Below, piece by piece: positions 1 to 8,432 of a DNA stretch of 64,000 nt. The stretch is taken from contig NZ_CANMNK010000003.1 in assembly GCF_947499265.1 (NCBI RefSeq), positions 434,001 to 498,000 of the forward strand, in the 5' to 3' direction. The notes below the pieces were generated by a model. The model saw only the letters and a program-made list of their open reading frames with translations. It searched no databases and was not told where the DNA came from. The DNA comes from an uncultured Roseobacter sp. Its GTDB lineage: Bacteria > Pseudomonadota > Alphaproteobacteria > Rhodobacterales > Rhodobacteraceae. The position numbers were made by a program, and so were the translations under genes. The stretch's first letter is position 1, and every line of letters starts with the position of its first letter.

Positions 1-111
1 GTCGAGATCGAGCACGAGACACGGCGTCTGGATCTGCGCCTCGTCCATGCCAATTGCGGCCGGAATGTCGTAGCCCACTTCAAAATCTTCGAATTTGACC
101 TGCTTGTTCAT
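1..111 (-). CDS. bhcC: beta-hydroxyaspartate aldolase, N-terminal fragment (bhcC), cut by window edge
   Basis: Only the first 37 codons are inside the window; the gene continues past position 1. The start is the ATG at 111, with a GGA-rich stretch just upstream and 12 bases after the end of bhcB. The visible end (IQTPCLVLDLD) is the typical opening of the D-threonine aldolase/alanine-racemase-like PLP family, to which beta-hydroxyaspartate aldolase belongs. In the beta-hydroxyaspartate cycle this enzyme condenses glycine with glyoxylate to give (2R,3S)-beta-hydroxyaspartate. The assignment rests mainly on gene order (bhcA-bhcB-this gene, divergent bhcR), because the catalytic part is not visible. 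A generic D-threonine aldolase is the alternative. Confidence 0.75.
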   Translation of the reverse strand, partial: MNKQVKFEDFEVGYDIPAAIGMDEAQIQTPCLVLDLD

Positions 112-123
112 ATCGCGTCCTCC

Positions 124-1095
124 TTAGCCCTTCATCCAGGGCAGTTTGTTCAAATCCACATTGCCGCCCGTGATGATCACCCCCACGCGCTTGCCCCGGA
201 ACACTTCCGGATTGCGCAGGATCGTCGCCATCGGCACGGCGCAGCTTGGTTCCATGACGATCTTCATCCGCTCCCAGGTCAGTTTCATCGCATCGATGAT
301 CTCCTGTTCGCTGGCCGTCAGCACATCGGTCACGAAGCTGGAAACGAAGTGCCAGGTATTCTCCTTCAGCGGCACCTTGAGGCCGTCCGCGATGGTCACC
401 GGCGCATCGTCGGCAATGATATGCCCCGCCCGGAAAGAGCGCGCGGCGTCATCCGCCTGATCGGGTTCCGCCGCGTAGATCTCCATCTTCGGTGCCAGGT
501 TGGAGAGCGTCAGACAGGTGCCCGAGATCATGCCACCACCGCCGATGGGCGCGATCACCGCGTCCATGTTATCAACCTGCTCCAGCAATTCCAGCGAACA
601 AGTCGCCTGCCCCGCAATCACGCGCGGGTCATTGTAGGGGTGCACAAATTCTGCCCCTGTCGCGTCCTGCACCTCGGCAAACACCGCCTCGCGGCTGGTG
701 GTCGAAGGCTCACATTCGGTAATAATCCCGCCGTAGCCGCGCACCGCCGCCTTCTTTGTTTCGGGCGCGGTGCGCGGCATAACCACGTGGCACGGGATCC
801 CGCGCCGACCTGCTGCATAACTGAGCGACAGCGCGTGGTTGCCCGAGGAATGGGTCGCCACGCCTTTCTCGGCCATCGCATCACTAAGGCCAAAGACCGC
901 GTTCGACGCGCCGCGGACCTTGAAGGCACCAGCTTTTTGAAAGTTCTCGCATTTGAAGAACAGCTCTGCCCCGGTCAGCTCGTTGAAATAGGTCGAGGTC
1001 AGCACCGGCGTGCGGTGGATATAGGGCTTGATCCGCTCATGCGCGGCACGCACGTGATCGATGGTCAGATCTGGTCCGGTCAATGTATCTAGCAT
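124..1095 (-). CDS. bhcB: beta-hydroxyaspartate dehydratase (threonine dehydratase-like)
   Basis: This 323-residue fold-type II PLP enzyme resembles threonine dehydratase and serine racemase. The Schiff-base lysine lies in QKAGAFKVRGA near residue 59, the Ser/Asn substrate loop is SSGNHA, and a glycine-rich phosphate-binding loop IGGGGM follows near residue 187. The length fits a catalytic domain without the regulatory ACT domain of biosynthetic IlvA. In the beta-hydroxyaspartate cycle the enzyme removes water from beta-hydroxyaspartate to give iminosuccinate. It lies 9 bases after bhcA and 12 bases before bhcC, so the three are probably one transcript. Identification as BhcB rather than another dehydratase comes from this context. 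Confidence 0.85.
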   Translation of the reverse strand: MLDTLTGPDLTIDHVRAAHERIKPYIHRTPVLTSTYFNELTGAELFFKCENFQKAGAFKVRGASNAVFGLSDAMAEKGVATHSSGNHALSLSYAAGRRGIPCHVVMPRTAPETKKAAVRGYGGIITECEPSTTSREAVFAEVQDATGAEFVHPYNDPRVIAGQATCSLELLEQVDNMDAVIAPIGGGGMISGTCLTLSNLAPKMEIYAAEPDQADDAARSFRAGHIIADDAPVTIADGLKVPLKENTWHFVSSFVTDVLTASEQEIIDAMKLTWERMKIVMEPSCAVPMATILRNPEVFRGKRVGVIITGGNVDLNKLPWMKG

Positions 1096-1104
1096 ACCGC
1101 CCCC

Positions 1105-2295
1105 CTACGCTGCTGTCTTGATCAACGCCGCACGGTGCGCACGGAAATAATCCTGGGCCGCCGCGACACCGCTGCCAAGCTCGATGGGATAGTCCAGATC
1201 AGCCATGGCCATTTCAATCGTTGCCAATCCCGACAACACCATCACATCCGTCAGGCTGCCCAAATGGCCGATGCGGAAGGCTTTGCCGTTCATCTCACCC
1301 AGGCCGATGCCGAAGGACACGCCATAGGCGTTGAACGCCTGATCCGTCAGTGCATTGCTGTCGAACCCTTCGGGCACATAAATCGCGCTGACCGTATCGG
1401 AGTATAGCGCGGGATTTTCCGCGACCAGCTTCAGCCCCCAGGCATCAACCGCACGCCGCACCCCTTCGGCCAGTCTGAAATGGCGCGCATAAACGCTTTC
1501 CAGACCCTCCTCAAAGAGCATCTTCAGGCTTTCGCGCATGCCATAGATCAGCTGCAGGGGCGGTGTATAGGGAAAACCGCCTGACGCATTGGCGCCCATC
1601 ATATCGCGAAAGTCAAAGAAGGTGCGCGGCAGCTTGGCCGCTTCCATGGCGGCCAGCGCTTTGGGGCTGACGCCAAGGATCGCCATGCCCGTCGCCAGCA
1701 TGAAGCCTTTCTGAGAGCCGGAGACCGCGATATCGACACCCCAGTCGTCCATCCGAAATTCCATCGACGCCAGCGAGCTTACGCAGTCCACAAACATCAT
1801 GCCTGGATGGCCGGCCGCATCCATCGCCGCACGTACCGCCGCGATGTCGGATTTCACCCCGGTCGCTGTTTCGTTGTGCGTGACCAAAACGGCCTTGATC
1901 TCATGGCTCTTATCCGCGCTCAGAACCGCCTCGAACCTGTCAGCAGGCGCCCCCGACCCCCATGCACAGTCAATAATGTGAACATCCAGACCATGGCGTT
2001 GGCAAAGATCGATCCAGCGGTGGCTGAACATGCCGTAGCGCGCCACCAGAACCTTGTCGCCCGGGCTGAGCGTATTGCAAATGGCCGCTTCCCATCCGCC
2101 GGTGCCACTGGCCGGAAACGTGATGACAGAGCCTTTCGTCGTTCCAAATACCTTCTTGGTGTCTTCCAAAATTGGCGCGAAGGTTTCGACAAAATCAGGC
2201 GCACGGTGGTCACGGGTCTGAACGTGCATCGCAGCACGCAGCCGATCGGGAATATTCGTTGGCCCGGGAATGAACACTGGGTTTTGGTCTGACAT
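1105..2295 (-). CDS. bhcA: L-aspartate:glyoxylate aminotransferase
   Basis: This is a 396-residue class V PLP aminotransferase of the serine-glyoxylate aminotransferase type. It opens with the family-typical PVFIPGPTNIPDRLR, and the PLP lysine is in SGSQKGFM. The ATG at 2295 is chosen over an in-frame start 36 bases upstream because AGGAG lies six to seven bases before it and the protein then begins at the conserved N-terminus. In the beta-hydroxyaspartate cycle it transfers the amino group of aspartate to glyoxylate, giving glycine and oxaloacetate. First gene of the bhcABC(D) operon and divergent from bhcR. A plain serine-glyoxylate aminotransferase of the serine cycle is the alternative, but the neighbours argue against it. 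Confidence 0.87.
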   Translation of the reverse strand: MSDQNPVFIPGPTNIPDRLRAAMHVQTRDHRAPDFVETFAPILEDTKKVFGTTKGSVITFPASGTGGWEAAICNTLSPGDKVLVARYGMFSHRWIDLCQRHGLDVHIIDCAWGSGAPADRFEAVLSADKSHEIKAVLVTHNETATGVKSDIAAVRAAMDAAGHPGMMFVDCVSSLASMEFRMDDWGVDIAVSGSQKGFMLATGMAILGVSPKALAAMEAAKLPRTFFDFRDMMGANASGGFPYTPPLQLIYGMRESLKMLFEEGLESVYARHFRLAEGVRRAVDAWGLKLVAENPALYSDTVSAIYVPEGFDSNALTDQAFNAYGVSFGIGLGEMNGKAFRIGHLGSLTDVMVLSGLATIEMAMADLDYPIELGSGVAAAQDYFRAHRAALIKTAA

Positions 2296-2502
2296 GTCGG
2301 TCTCCTCATACGTCATGCAGCAACATACCAATTAGTGCGCGCATTTCAATTTTCTCGAAAATGTTTTCCATTAACTAATTTAATTATTCATCACTCTGTT
2401 TTTAATAACTTTTACCTTTTTCAAAAATCGATTAAATGAATTTATTGAAATTATTTTTCATTCATGCCATAAATCCTGAAGCAGATTCTCAAGGACGTGT
2501 CC
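2296..2502. promoter_or_regulatory. AT-rich divergent promoter region between bhcA and bhcR
   Basis: About 200 bases separate the two divergent starts and are strikingly AT-rich against the GC-rich surroundings. An inverted repeat, ATTTTC-TC-GAAAAT, lies at 2349-2362, and further TTTC/GAAA half sites follow around 2430-2460. IclR-type regulators usually bind such palindromes in the shared promoter of the divergent operon, so this is the likely BhcR target. Actual binding is inferred. Confidence 0.6.
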
Positions 2503-3381
2503 GTGACAATTCAGAAACGCCAGCGTGGGAGACCAAAATCCCAATTTCGCGAAAGCTCCGCAGGGACACTGCAGTCGCTTGATCGCGCGCTTGGCATTCT
2601 GACGGCAGTGTCTCGGGCGGAACGGGCGACGCTGACCGATTTATCCATGTCGCTTGGTGTCCCGACCGCCACAACCCATCGCATTCTGACAACGTTGCAA
2701 AAGCACGGCTTTGTCGCCTTTGACGAGGAACGCCAGGATTGGGTCATTGGGATCGAGGCTTATCGGACGGGCGTGTCTTTCATGAACCGCACCGGGCTGA
2801 GCACGGTCAGCCGACCGGTCATGCGTCATCTGATGGAAAAGACCGGCGAAACCGCAAACCTCGCAATTCCCGATGGGGCTGAGGTGGTGTTTGTCGGTCA
2901 GGTCGAGACCTTCAATCCGATCCGCGCCTTTTTCGCACGTGGCACGCGCACCTCCATGCACGCCTCCGGGATCGGCAAGGCTATTTTGGCTGCGATGCCG
3001 CCCGAGCGGGTGCGCAAGTTGCTCATGACCTCCGGCCTCACGCCTTTCACCGACAACACGCTGGTCTCACCGGAGGCTCTGTTTGCCGACCTCAATGAAA
3101 CCCACGCACGCGGCTGGTCCTTTGATCGCGAAGAGCGTCATGCGGGCATGTCCTGCATCGGGTCGGTGATTTACGATGAACACGGTGACCCGGTTGCGGG
3201 TGTGTCGATTTCCGGGCCGAGCACGAGGTTTGACCCGCTGCGCGTGCCGGAGCTTGGTGCGACGGTTGCTGCGGCAGCCACGGAGATTACCGACCTGATT
3301 GGTGGTCGGTTGCCCGCAAAAGCCATAGGCTCAAATGGCGAATTCACAGCAACGACAACAGGCACGGGCCCGCTGGCCTAA
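2503..3381 (+). CDS. bhcR: IclR-family regulator of the beta-hydroxyaspartate cycle
   Basis: The protein has the IclR layout: an N-terminal winged helix (LSMSLGVPTATTHRILTTL) and a C-terminal effector domain with GIGKAILAAM and an AGMSCIG segment. BhcR is known as the glyoxylate-responsive regulator of the cycle. Two GTG starts are possible. The one at 2503 gives 292 residues and has AAGGA eight bases upstream; the one at 2497 is almost on top of that site. The N-terminus is basic (KRQRGRPKS), like an AT-hook, which could suit the AT-rich promoter next to it. It is divergent from bhcABC. Confidence 0.85.
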   Translation: MTIQKRQRGRPKSQFRESSAGTLQSLDRALGILTAVSRAERATLTDLSMSLGVPTATTHRILTTLQKHGFVAFDEERQDWVIGIEAYRTGVSFMNRTGLSTVSRPVMRHLMEKTGETANLAIPDGAEVVFVGQVETFNPIRAFFARGTRTSMHASGIGKAILAAMPPERVRKLLMTSGLTPFTDNTLVSPEALFADLNETHARGWSFDREERHAGMSCIGSVIYDEHGDPVAGVSISGPSTRFDPLRVPELGATVAAAATEITDLIGGRLPAKAIGSNGEFTATTTGTGPLA

Positions 3382-3680
3382 GATCGCAATTGGACCTGTG
3401 CAGAAGGAGAAACGGTTAAAACAAACGGAAAACGGATAAAATTCCCCCAAAGGTTGCACTAACGGGTTGTTTTTGAGGCAAGTTTTGCTTGCCAGCGCCT
3501 GCGAAACACCTAGCTTTACCAATGTAAATTCGGGGAATTGGTTTTGTTTGGCGCCCGAGGAGATTTGCGCCGAATGACACCACCAGACGCCCAACCGCGT
3601 TTCCAGAGTTTTCACAGAATGGCGCTCACCGCGCCTTACGACAGATCCGGGCGCTCATGCCCGTTCTTAAGGGAGGAAAT
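3382..3680. other. intergenic region between bhcR and the TRAP operon
   Basis: No convincing gene is present. It contains a perfect inverted repeat GGCAAG-TTTTG-CTTGCC at 3477-3493. No T-run follows the repeat, so it looks more like an operator or mRNA hairpin than an intrinsic terminator. The region ends with a strong GGGAGGAA ribosome binding site for the downstream gene and presumably carries the TRAP operon promoter. Confidence 0.4.
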
Positions 3681-4775
3681 ATGACAGATAATCTTAACCG
3701 CAGAAAGTTCCTGCGCGGCTCAGCCGTCGCAGGTGCGGCCGCTCTCGCCACGCCAGCCATTGCGGATGGCCACGGCACCACCTTGAAAATGCAAGCGGCC
3801 TGGGGCGGCGGTATTTTCCTGGAAAACGCGCAGTCCTTCGCGGCGCGCGTGAATGAAATGAGCGGCGGCTCACTGACCATCGAAGTCCTGTCGGTCGACG
3901 CCGTTGTGAAAACCAGCCAAATGCAGGACGCGGTGCACCGCGGCGTGCTGGATGCCGCGCATTACGTGCCCGCCTATTGGTACGGTAAATCCAAAGCGGC
4001 CTCGCTCTTTGGCACGGGCCCCTGCTTTGGCTGGTCGAGCCAGGAAGTGCTGGGCTGGGTCTATGCCGGTGGCGGTCAGGAGCTCTTTGACGAGCTGATG
4101 GCCGAGCTGCGCCTCAACGTTGTGTCGTTCTTCAACTCGCCGATGCCCGCACAGCCGATGGGCTGGTTCAAAGAGCAGATCACTGACGCCTCGCAGATGG
4201 AAGGTCTCAAGTACCGGACCGTTGGTCTGGCCGCGGACGTTCTGCTGGAAATGGGCATGTCGGTGGTGCAGCTGCCCGGCGGTGAGATTCAGCCGGCAAT
4301 GAAATCAGGCCTGATCGATGCGGCGGAGTTCAACAACCCCACATCCGACCGCGACTTCGGGATGCAGGACGTGTCCAAGCATTATCACCTCGCCTCTTTC
4401 CACCAGAGCCAGGAGTTCTTTGAGGTCACGATCAACAAGGACAAGTTCAACGCGCTTTCCGACGATCACAAGGCAATCATCAAGAACGCGTCCATGGCCG
4501 AAAACTCCGGTTTCTACTGGGGCAACACCAAGCGCTATTCCGATGACCTGCTGAAACTGCAGGAAGCCGATGGCGTGAACGTCTACCGCACACCGGATTC
4601 GGTGATGGCGGCCCAGCTGGCAGCCTGGGACAAGGTGACAGCACGTATCGCGGAGGACGATCCGTTCTTTGCCAAGGTGATGGAATCACAAAAGGCCTAC
4701 GCCAAGGACGTGATGAACTACCTGAACCTGAACCAACCTGACTACAAGCTGGCCTACAACCACTACTTCGGTTGA
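3681..4775 (+). CDS. TRAP transporter substrate-binding protein (DctP family)
   Basis: This is a 364-residue periplasmic binding protein of the DctP family. It starts at ATG 3681 behind GGGAGGAA; an upstream in-frame ATG at 3657 is less likely. The N-terminus carries a twin-arginine motif (NRRKFLRGSAV) followed by an Ala-rich segment, so export is probably by the TAT route. The core pattern, including YRTVGLAADVLLEMGM and an acidic AEFNNPTSD loop, resembles the subfamily that includes TakP-type 2-oxoacid binders. The substrate cannot be read from sequence. The downstream amidase and hydroxyacid dehydrogenase suggest an organic acid or its amide. Confidence 0.85.
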   Translation: MTDNLNRRKFLRGSAVAGAAALATPAIADGHGTTLKMQAAWGGGIFLENAQSFAARVNEMSGGSLTIEVLSVDAVVKTSQMQDAVHRGVLDAAHYVPAYWYGKSKAASLFGTGPCFGWSSQEVLGWVYAGGGQELFDELMAELRLNVVSFFNSPMPAQPMGWFKEQITDASQMEGLKYRTVGLAADVLLEMGMSVVQLPGGEIQPAMKSGLIDAAEFNNPTSDRDFGMQDVSKHYHLASFHQSQEFFEVTINKDKFNALSDDHKAIIKNASMAENSGFYWGNTKRYSDDLLKLQEADGVNVYRTPDSVMAAQLAAWDKVTARIAEDDPFFAKVMESQKAYAKDVMNYLNLNQPDYKLAYNHYFG

Positions 4776-4841
4776 TCTAGTGTAAGTGCAGATCGAGATC
4801 GGGCGCCCAGGCGGGTGCCCGGCCTCTACAGCTGACGATCG

Positions 4842-4860
4842 GGCCCTGACCAGCAGGGCC
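4842..4860 (+). repeat. intercistronic hairpin between TRAP binding-protein and permease genes
   Basis: A perfect 7-bp inverted repeat, GGCCCTG-ACCAG-CAGGGCC, sits in the 114-base gap after the binding-protein gene. A second, wobble-containing repeat (GGGCGCCC/GGGTGCCC) lies just upstream near 4800-4820. Such hairpins commonly protect the binding-protein message and lower permease expression. No T-run follows, so it is not a classical terminator. Confidence 0.55.
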
Positions 4861-4889
4861 TGCCCAGCCACGACAGGGAAATCAAAACC

Positions 4890-5480
4890 ATGAAATTCGT
4901 TCACGCCATAGAAGGATTGAGCCTTTGGGTCGGTCGAGCCTTCGGCTGGTGCATCCTGATCCTGACGCTCTCGGTGTCCTATGAGGTCTTTGTACGCTAC
5001 GTGCTCAATGCGCCCACGGTCTGGGCGTTCGACATGATGATCCAGATGTATGGCGCGCTGTTTCTGATGTGTGGCGCTTATGCCCTGGCGCAGGACACGC
5101 ATGTGCGGGCGGATGTGGTCTACCGTCTCTTCCCGGTCAAGGTGCAGGCGAGCCTTGATTTCCTCCTCTACTTCCTGTTTTTCTTTCCGGGCGTCACCGC
5201 CCTTGTCTGGTTCGGCTATGAGATCGCCTCGGACAGCTGGCGCTATAAGGAAGTGAGCTTCAACAGCCCCGCCAGCATTCAGATCTACTTTTTCAAATCT
5301 CTGATCCCCGTCGCAGGCGCGCTTTTGATGATCCAGGGCGTCGCCGAGCTGGTGCGCTGTGTCATCGCCATCCGAAGCGGGGAATGGCCCGAGCGGCTGG
5401 CCGATGTGAAAGAGACCGAAGATCTGCTCTCGGACGCAGATATCGCTGAAATCCAAGCCATCCATCCCGGCAAGCAATAA
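4890..5480 (+). CDS. TRAP transporter small permease subunit (DctQ family)
   Basis: The 196-residue protein has four predicted membrane segments, near residues 17-36, 47-68, 90-110 and 135-155. The second is preceded by the DctQ-typical VFVRYVLNAPTVWAFD segment. The C-terminal tail is acidic and cytoplasmic. It forms the membrane complex with the DctM protein encoded 30 bases downstream and works with the binding protein upstream. No odd features. Confidence 0.88.
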   Translation: MKFVHAIEGLSLWVGRAFGWCILILTLSVSYEVFVRYVLNAPTVWAFDMMIQMYGALFLMCGAYALAQDTHVRADVVYRLFPVKVQASLDFLLYFLFFFPGVTALVWFGYEIASDSWRYKEVSFNSPASIQIYFFKSLIPVAGALLMIQGVAELVRCVIAIRSGEWPERLADVKETEDLLSDADIAEIQAIHPGKQ

Positions 5481-5510
5481 CGACGCGCCAGCAGGAAGAA
5501 AGATACAAAA

Positions 5511-6878
5511 ATGACAAATCCCGAAGTCGCCCTGTTGATGCTGGGCCTGTTTATTCTGCTGGTTTTGCTTGGGTTTCCGATTGCCTTCACGCTTTTGGCG
5601 ATGGGCGTGGCCTTTGGCTACTACGCCTATCATCAGGGCGGCCCCATCGAGAGCTTCAGCGATATCTTCAACAACAACATCTTCTATCTGCTGAACCAGA
5701 ACACCTATTCGGTGATGGAAAACCCGACGCTGGTGGCGATCCCCTTGTTTCTGTTCATGGGCTACGTGGTCGAACGCGCCAACATCGTTGACAAGCTCTT
5801 CTTCTCGCTCTACCAGGCCGCGCGCAATCTGCCCGGCTCACTGGCGATTGCCGCCCTGCTGACCTGTGCGGTCTTCTCCACCGCCTCCGGCATTGTGGGT
5901 GCCGTTGTGACGCTGATGGGGCTGCTGGCTTTCCCCGCCATGGCCAATGCAAATTACAATAAAAGCTTCGCCTCCGGCGTGATCTGCGCGGGCGGTACGC
6001 TTGGCATCCTGATCCCGCCGTCGATCATGCTGATCGTCTATTCCGCCATCGCGGATCTGTCGCCTCTGCGGCTCTACGCGGCGGCGGTCTTCCCGGGGCT
6101 GCTGCTGGCCGGGCTCTACATCGTCTACGTGATCGTGCGCGTCTGGTTCAATCCTGCGCTGGCGCCAAAGCCGCAGATGGATGACGTGCCGCCCCCGCGC
6201 GAAATCTACTGGAACCTGCTGGTCAGCTTCGTGCCGCTCACCGTGTTGATTGCGCTGGTGCTGGGCTCGATCCTAGGCGGCCTCGCAACACCGGCGGAAG
6301 CGGCAGCCATGGGTGCCCTCGGCGGCATGATCCTGGCCGTGCTCTACCGGTCGATGACCTGGACCAAGCTCAAGGAAAGCGTGTTTCTGACGGCCAAGGC
6401 CACGGCCATGGTCTGCTGGCTTTTCGTCGGGTCGTGGACCTTTGCGAGCGTCTTCTCCTACCTCGGCGGGCACGACATCATCGCCGATTGGGTCGGCGGG
6501 ATGGACCTGGAGCCCTGGCAGTTCCTGGTGCTGGCGCAGATCATCATCTTCCTGCTCGGCTGGCCGCTCGAATGGTCCGAGATCCTGATCATCTTCGTGC
6601 CGATCTTCCTGCCGCTTTTGGAAGTCTTCGGCGTGAACCCCTATTTCTTTGCGATGCTGGTAGCATTGAACCTGCAGACCTCCTTCCTGACCCCGCCCAT
6701 GGCCATGTCGGCCTACTACCTAAAAGGGGTGCTCAAGAAGCAGATCGAGTTGATGGAAATCTTCCGGGGCATCATGCCGTACCTTGGCATCGTGATCTTC
6801 ACCATGGTGTTGATGTATCAGTTCCCCGGCATCGCGCTGTGGTTCCCAGACTATCTCTTTGGTGAATACATTCCGTGA
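5511..6878 (+). CDS. TRAP transporter large permease subunit (DctM family)
   Basis: This 455-residue, multi-spanning inner-membrane protein is the ion-coupled transport subunit of the TRAP system. It has the DctM hallmarks: VAIPLFLFMGYVVE near residue 75, GTLGILIPPSIMLIVY near residue 160 and a late LTPPMAMSAYYLKG segment. The stop codon overlaps the GTG start of the amidase gene (GTGA at 6875-6878). This ties the amidase to the transporter and implies that the imported compound is its substrate. Confidence 0.9.
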   Translation: MTNPEVALLMLGLFILLVLLGFPIAFTLLAMGVAFGYYAYHQGGPIESFSDIFNNNIFYLLNQNTYSVMENPTLVAIPLFLFMGYVVERANIVDKLFFSLYQAARNLPGSLAIAALLTCAVFSTASGIVGAVVTLMGLLAFPAMANANYNKSFASGVICAGGTLGILIPPSIMLIVYSAIADLSPLRLYAAAVFPGLLLAGLYIVYVIVRVWFNPALAPKPQMDDVPPPREIYWNLLVSFVPLTVLIALVLGSILGGLATPAEAAAMGALGGMILAVLYRSMTWTKLKESVFLTAKATAMVCWLFVGSWTFASVFSYLGGHDIIADWVGGMDLEPWQFLVLAQIIIFLLGWPLEWSEILIIFVPIFLPLLEVFGVNPYFFAMLVALNLQTSFLTPPMAMSAYYLKGVLKKQIELMEIFRGIMPYLGIVIFTMVLMYQFPGIALWFPDYLFGEYIP

Positions 6879-8218
6879 GCAAGATCAAACCTCATAGTCT
6901 GAGTGCGACGGAGGCGGCATCCCATATCGCCTCCGGTCGATTGAAATCCGTGCAATTGGTACAATCCTGCCTCGACCGGATTGCGGAGACCGATGGTGCG
7001 ATACATGCCTGGGCCCATCTTGATCCCGAAGCGGCGCTGACCCAGGCAGAGGCCTGCGACCGTCAGCGCCAGCGCGGGTTGGCGACCGGCCCTCTGCACG
7101 GGCTGCCCGTCGGGCTCAAAGACATCATCGACACCCGCGACATGCCCACCCAACGCGGCACGCCGATCTTTGCGGGGCGTCAGCCGGACGAGGATGCGCG
7201 GATCGTCGAGATGCTGCGCGAGGCCGGGGCGGTGATCATGGGCAAGACGGTCACAACGGAGCTGGCCTTCGTCCATGCCAATGAAACGCGCAACCCGCAC
7301 AATCCGGACCACTCCCCTGGGGGATCTTCCAGCGGGTCGGCGGCGGCGGTGGCGGCAGGCCATGTGCCGCTGGCCATCGGCACTCAAACCAACGGCTCCG
7401 TCATCCGGCCAGCCTCTTTCTGCGGCACCTTCGGGTTTAAACCAACGCGGGGGACCATCCCGCGCAGCGGTGTGTTGCAAACTTCCGTGTCGCTGGACCA
7501 GATCGGCACCTTCGCACGCACGTTGGAAGACGCCGCCCTGCTCGCCGACGCCATCAGCAGCTACGACCAACGCGACAGCGAAAGCTTCGTGCATGCGCGG
7601 CCTGCCATGGCGGCGGGCGCGCGCAAGGACGCTGAGATGGAGCCGGATTTCGTCTGGTTCAACCTGCCCTTCAATGATCGCCTATCGGAAGCCGCCCACG
7701 ACGGGCTGGACGGTGTGATGGAGATACTCGGAAAGCGTGTCACCCGCATGGACCCCGCCAGTCAACTTGGGGAACTTGTCGCAGTACAGGCCCGCATCCA
7801 TGAATATGAAATCGCGCGCCATCAGGCAGAGATCTTTGACCGACATTGGGATCAGGTGAGCAAGACGCTGAAACCCATCATCACCCGCGCGCGCCAGATC
7901 AGTACGGCGGAATACGAAGACGCCCTGGCGGTGAAAGCTTCCGCTGAGGCGTTTTTCGAGGATTTCTTCACCGAATACGATTCGATCATCGCCCCCGCCG
8001 CAGCGGGCGAGGCGCCACGGTTTGGGGATGGGACAGGAGATCCGATTTTCTGCACACTCTGGACATTGGCGGGCCTGCCTTGCGTGACGCTGCCGCTGCT
8101 TGTCGGGGAGACCGGCCTGCCGGTCGGCGTGCAACTGATCGGCCCCGCGCATAAAGACGACCGGCTATTGCGCACTGCGCGCTGGCTGCAAAACCATATT
8201 GCGGCTGCTGCCGCCTGA
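6875..8218 (+). CDS. amidase-signature family hydrolase
   Basis: This 447-residue cytoplasmic hydrolase belongs to the amidase-signature family. The Ser-cisSer-Lys triad can be read: Lys82 in GLKDIIDT, the cis-Ser in the SPGGSSSGSAAAVAAG stretch (about Ser152), and the nucleophile near Ser175 in QTNGSVIRPA. The start is GTG 6875, overlapping the stop of the DctM gene, so translation is coupled. The family hydrolyses amides, ureides and carbamates, and the substrate here is unknown. Together with the TRAP genes and the hydroxyacid dehydrogenase it suggests uptake and hydrolysis of an amide. It is not GatA: no gatB or gatC lies nearby and it is shorter. Confidence 0.85.
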   Translation: MSKIKPHSLSATEAASHIASGRLKSVQLVQSCLDRIAETDGAIHAWAHLDPEAALTQAEACDRQRQRGLATGPLHGLPVGLKDIIDTRDMPTQRGTPIFAGRQPDEDARIVEMLREAGAVIMGKTVTTELAFVHANETRNPHNPDHSPGGSSSGSAAAVAAGHVPLAIGTQTNGSVIRPASFCGTFGFKPTRGTIPRSGVLQTSVSLDQIGTFARTLEDAALLADAISSYDQRDSESFVHARPAMAAGARKDAEMEPDFVWFNLPFNDRLSEAAHDGLDGVMEILGKRVTRMDPASQLGELVAVQARIHEYEIARHQAEIFDRHWDQVSKTLKPIITRARQISTAEYEDALAVKASAEAFFEDFFTEYDSIIAPAAAGEAPRFGDGTGDPIFCTLWTLAGLPCVTLPLLVGETGLPVGVQLIGPAHKDDRLLRTARWLQNHIAAAAA

Positions 8219-8234
8219 CCGAAAGGACGCAAAG

Positions 8235-8429
8235 ATGTCATATACCGTCAAACTGATCGTCGGGCTCATCGGCACCGCGTTGCTGGTGATCTTTGTAGGC
8301 GAGCTCTCGCACAGCATCTCAACCGGTTTTGCCGGGTTCTGGGGGGGCTTTCCCTTCATGGTCATTGTGATCATCGTCTGCGCCATGGCGATCTATGACT
8401 ATTGGGACGAGTGCATTCGAAAGAAGTGA
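8235..8429 (+). CDS. small two-span membrane protein of unknown function
   Basis: This 64-residue protein starts at ATG 8235 behind GAAAGGA. It has two hydrophobic segments (about residues 6-23 and 34-52) and a charged C-terminal tail, YDYWDECIRKK. It sits 16 bases after the amidase and 3 bases before the dehydrogenase, so it belongs to the same operon. I do not recognise a characterised family. It could be an accessory subunit of the transporter or a small regulator. The good ribosome binding site and tight spacing support it as a real gene. Confidence 0.7.
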   Translation: MSYTVKLIVGLIGTALLVIFVGELSHSISTGFAGFWGGFPFMVIVIIVCAMAIYDYWDECIRKK

Positions 8430-8432
8430 CCC

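Noticed and set aside
3477-3493. GGCAAG-N5-CTTGCC hairpin as terminator of bhcR
   Set aside because: No T-run after the stem on either strand and it is nearly 100 bases past the stop; kept only as a possible operator.
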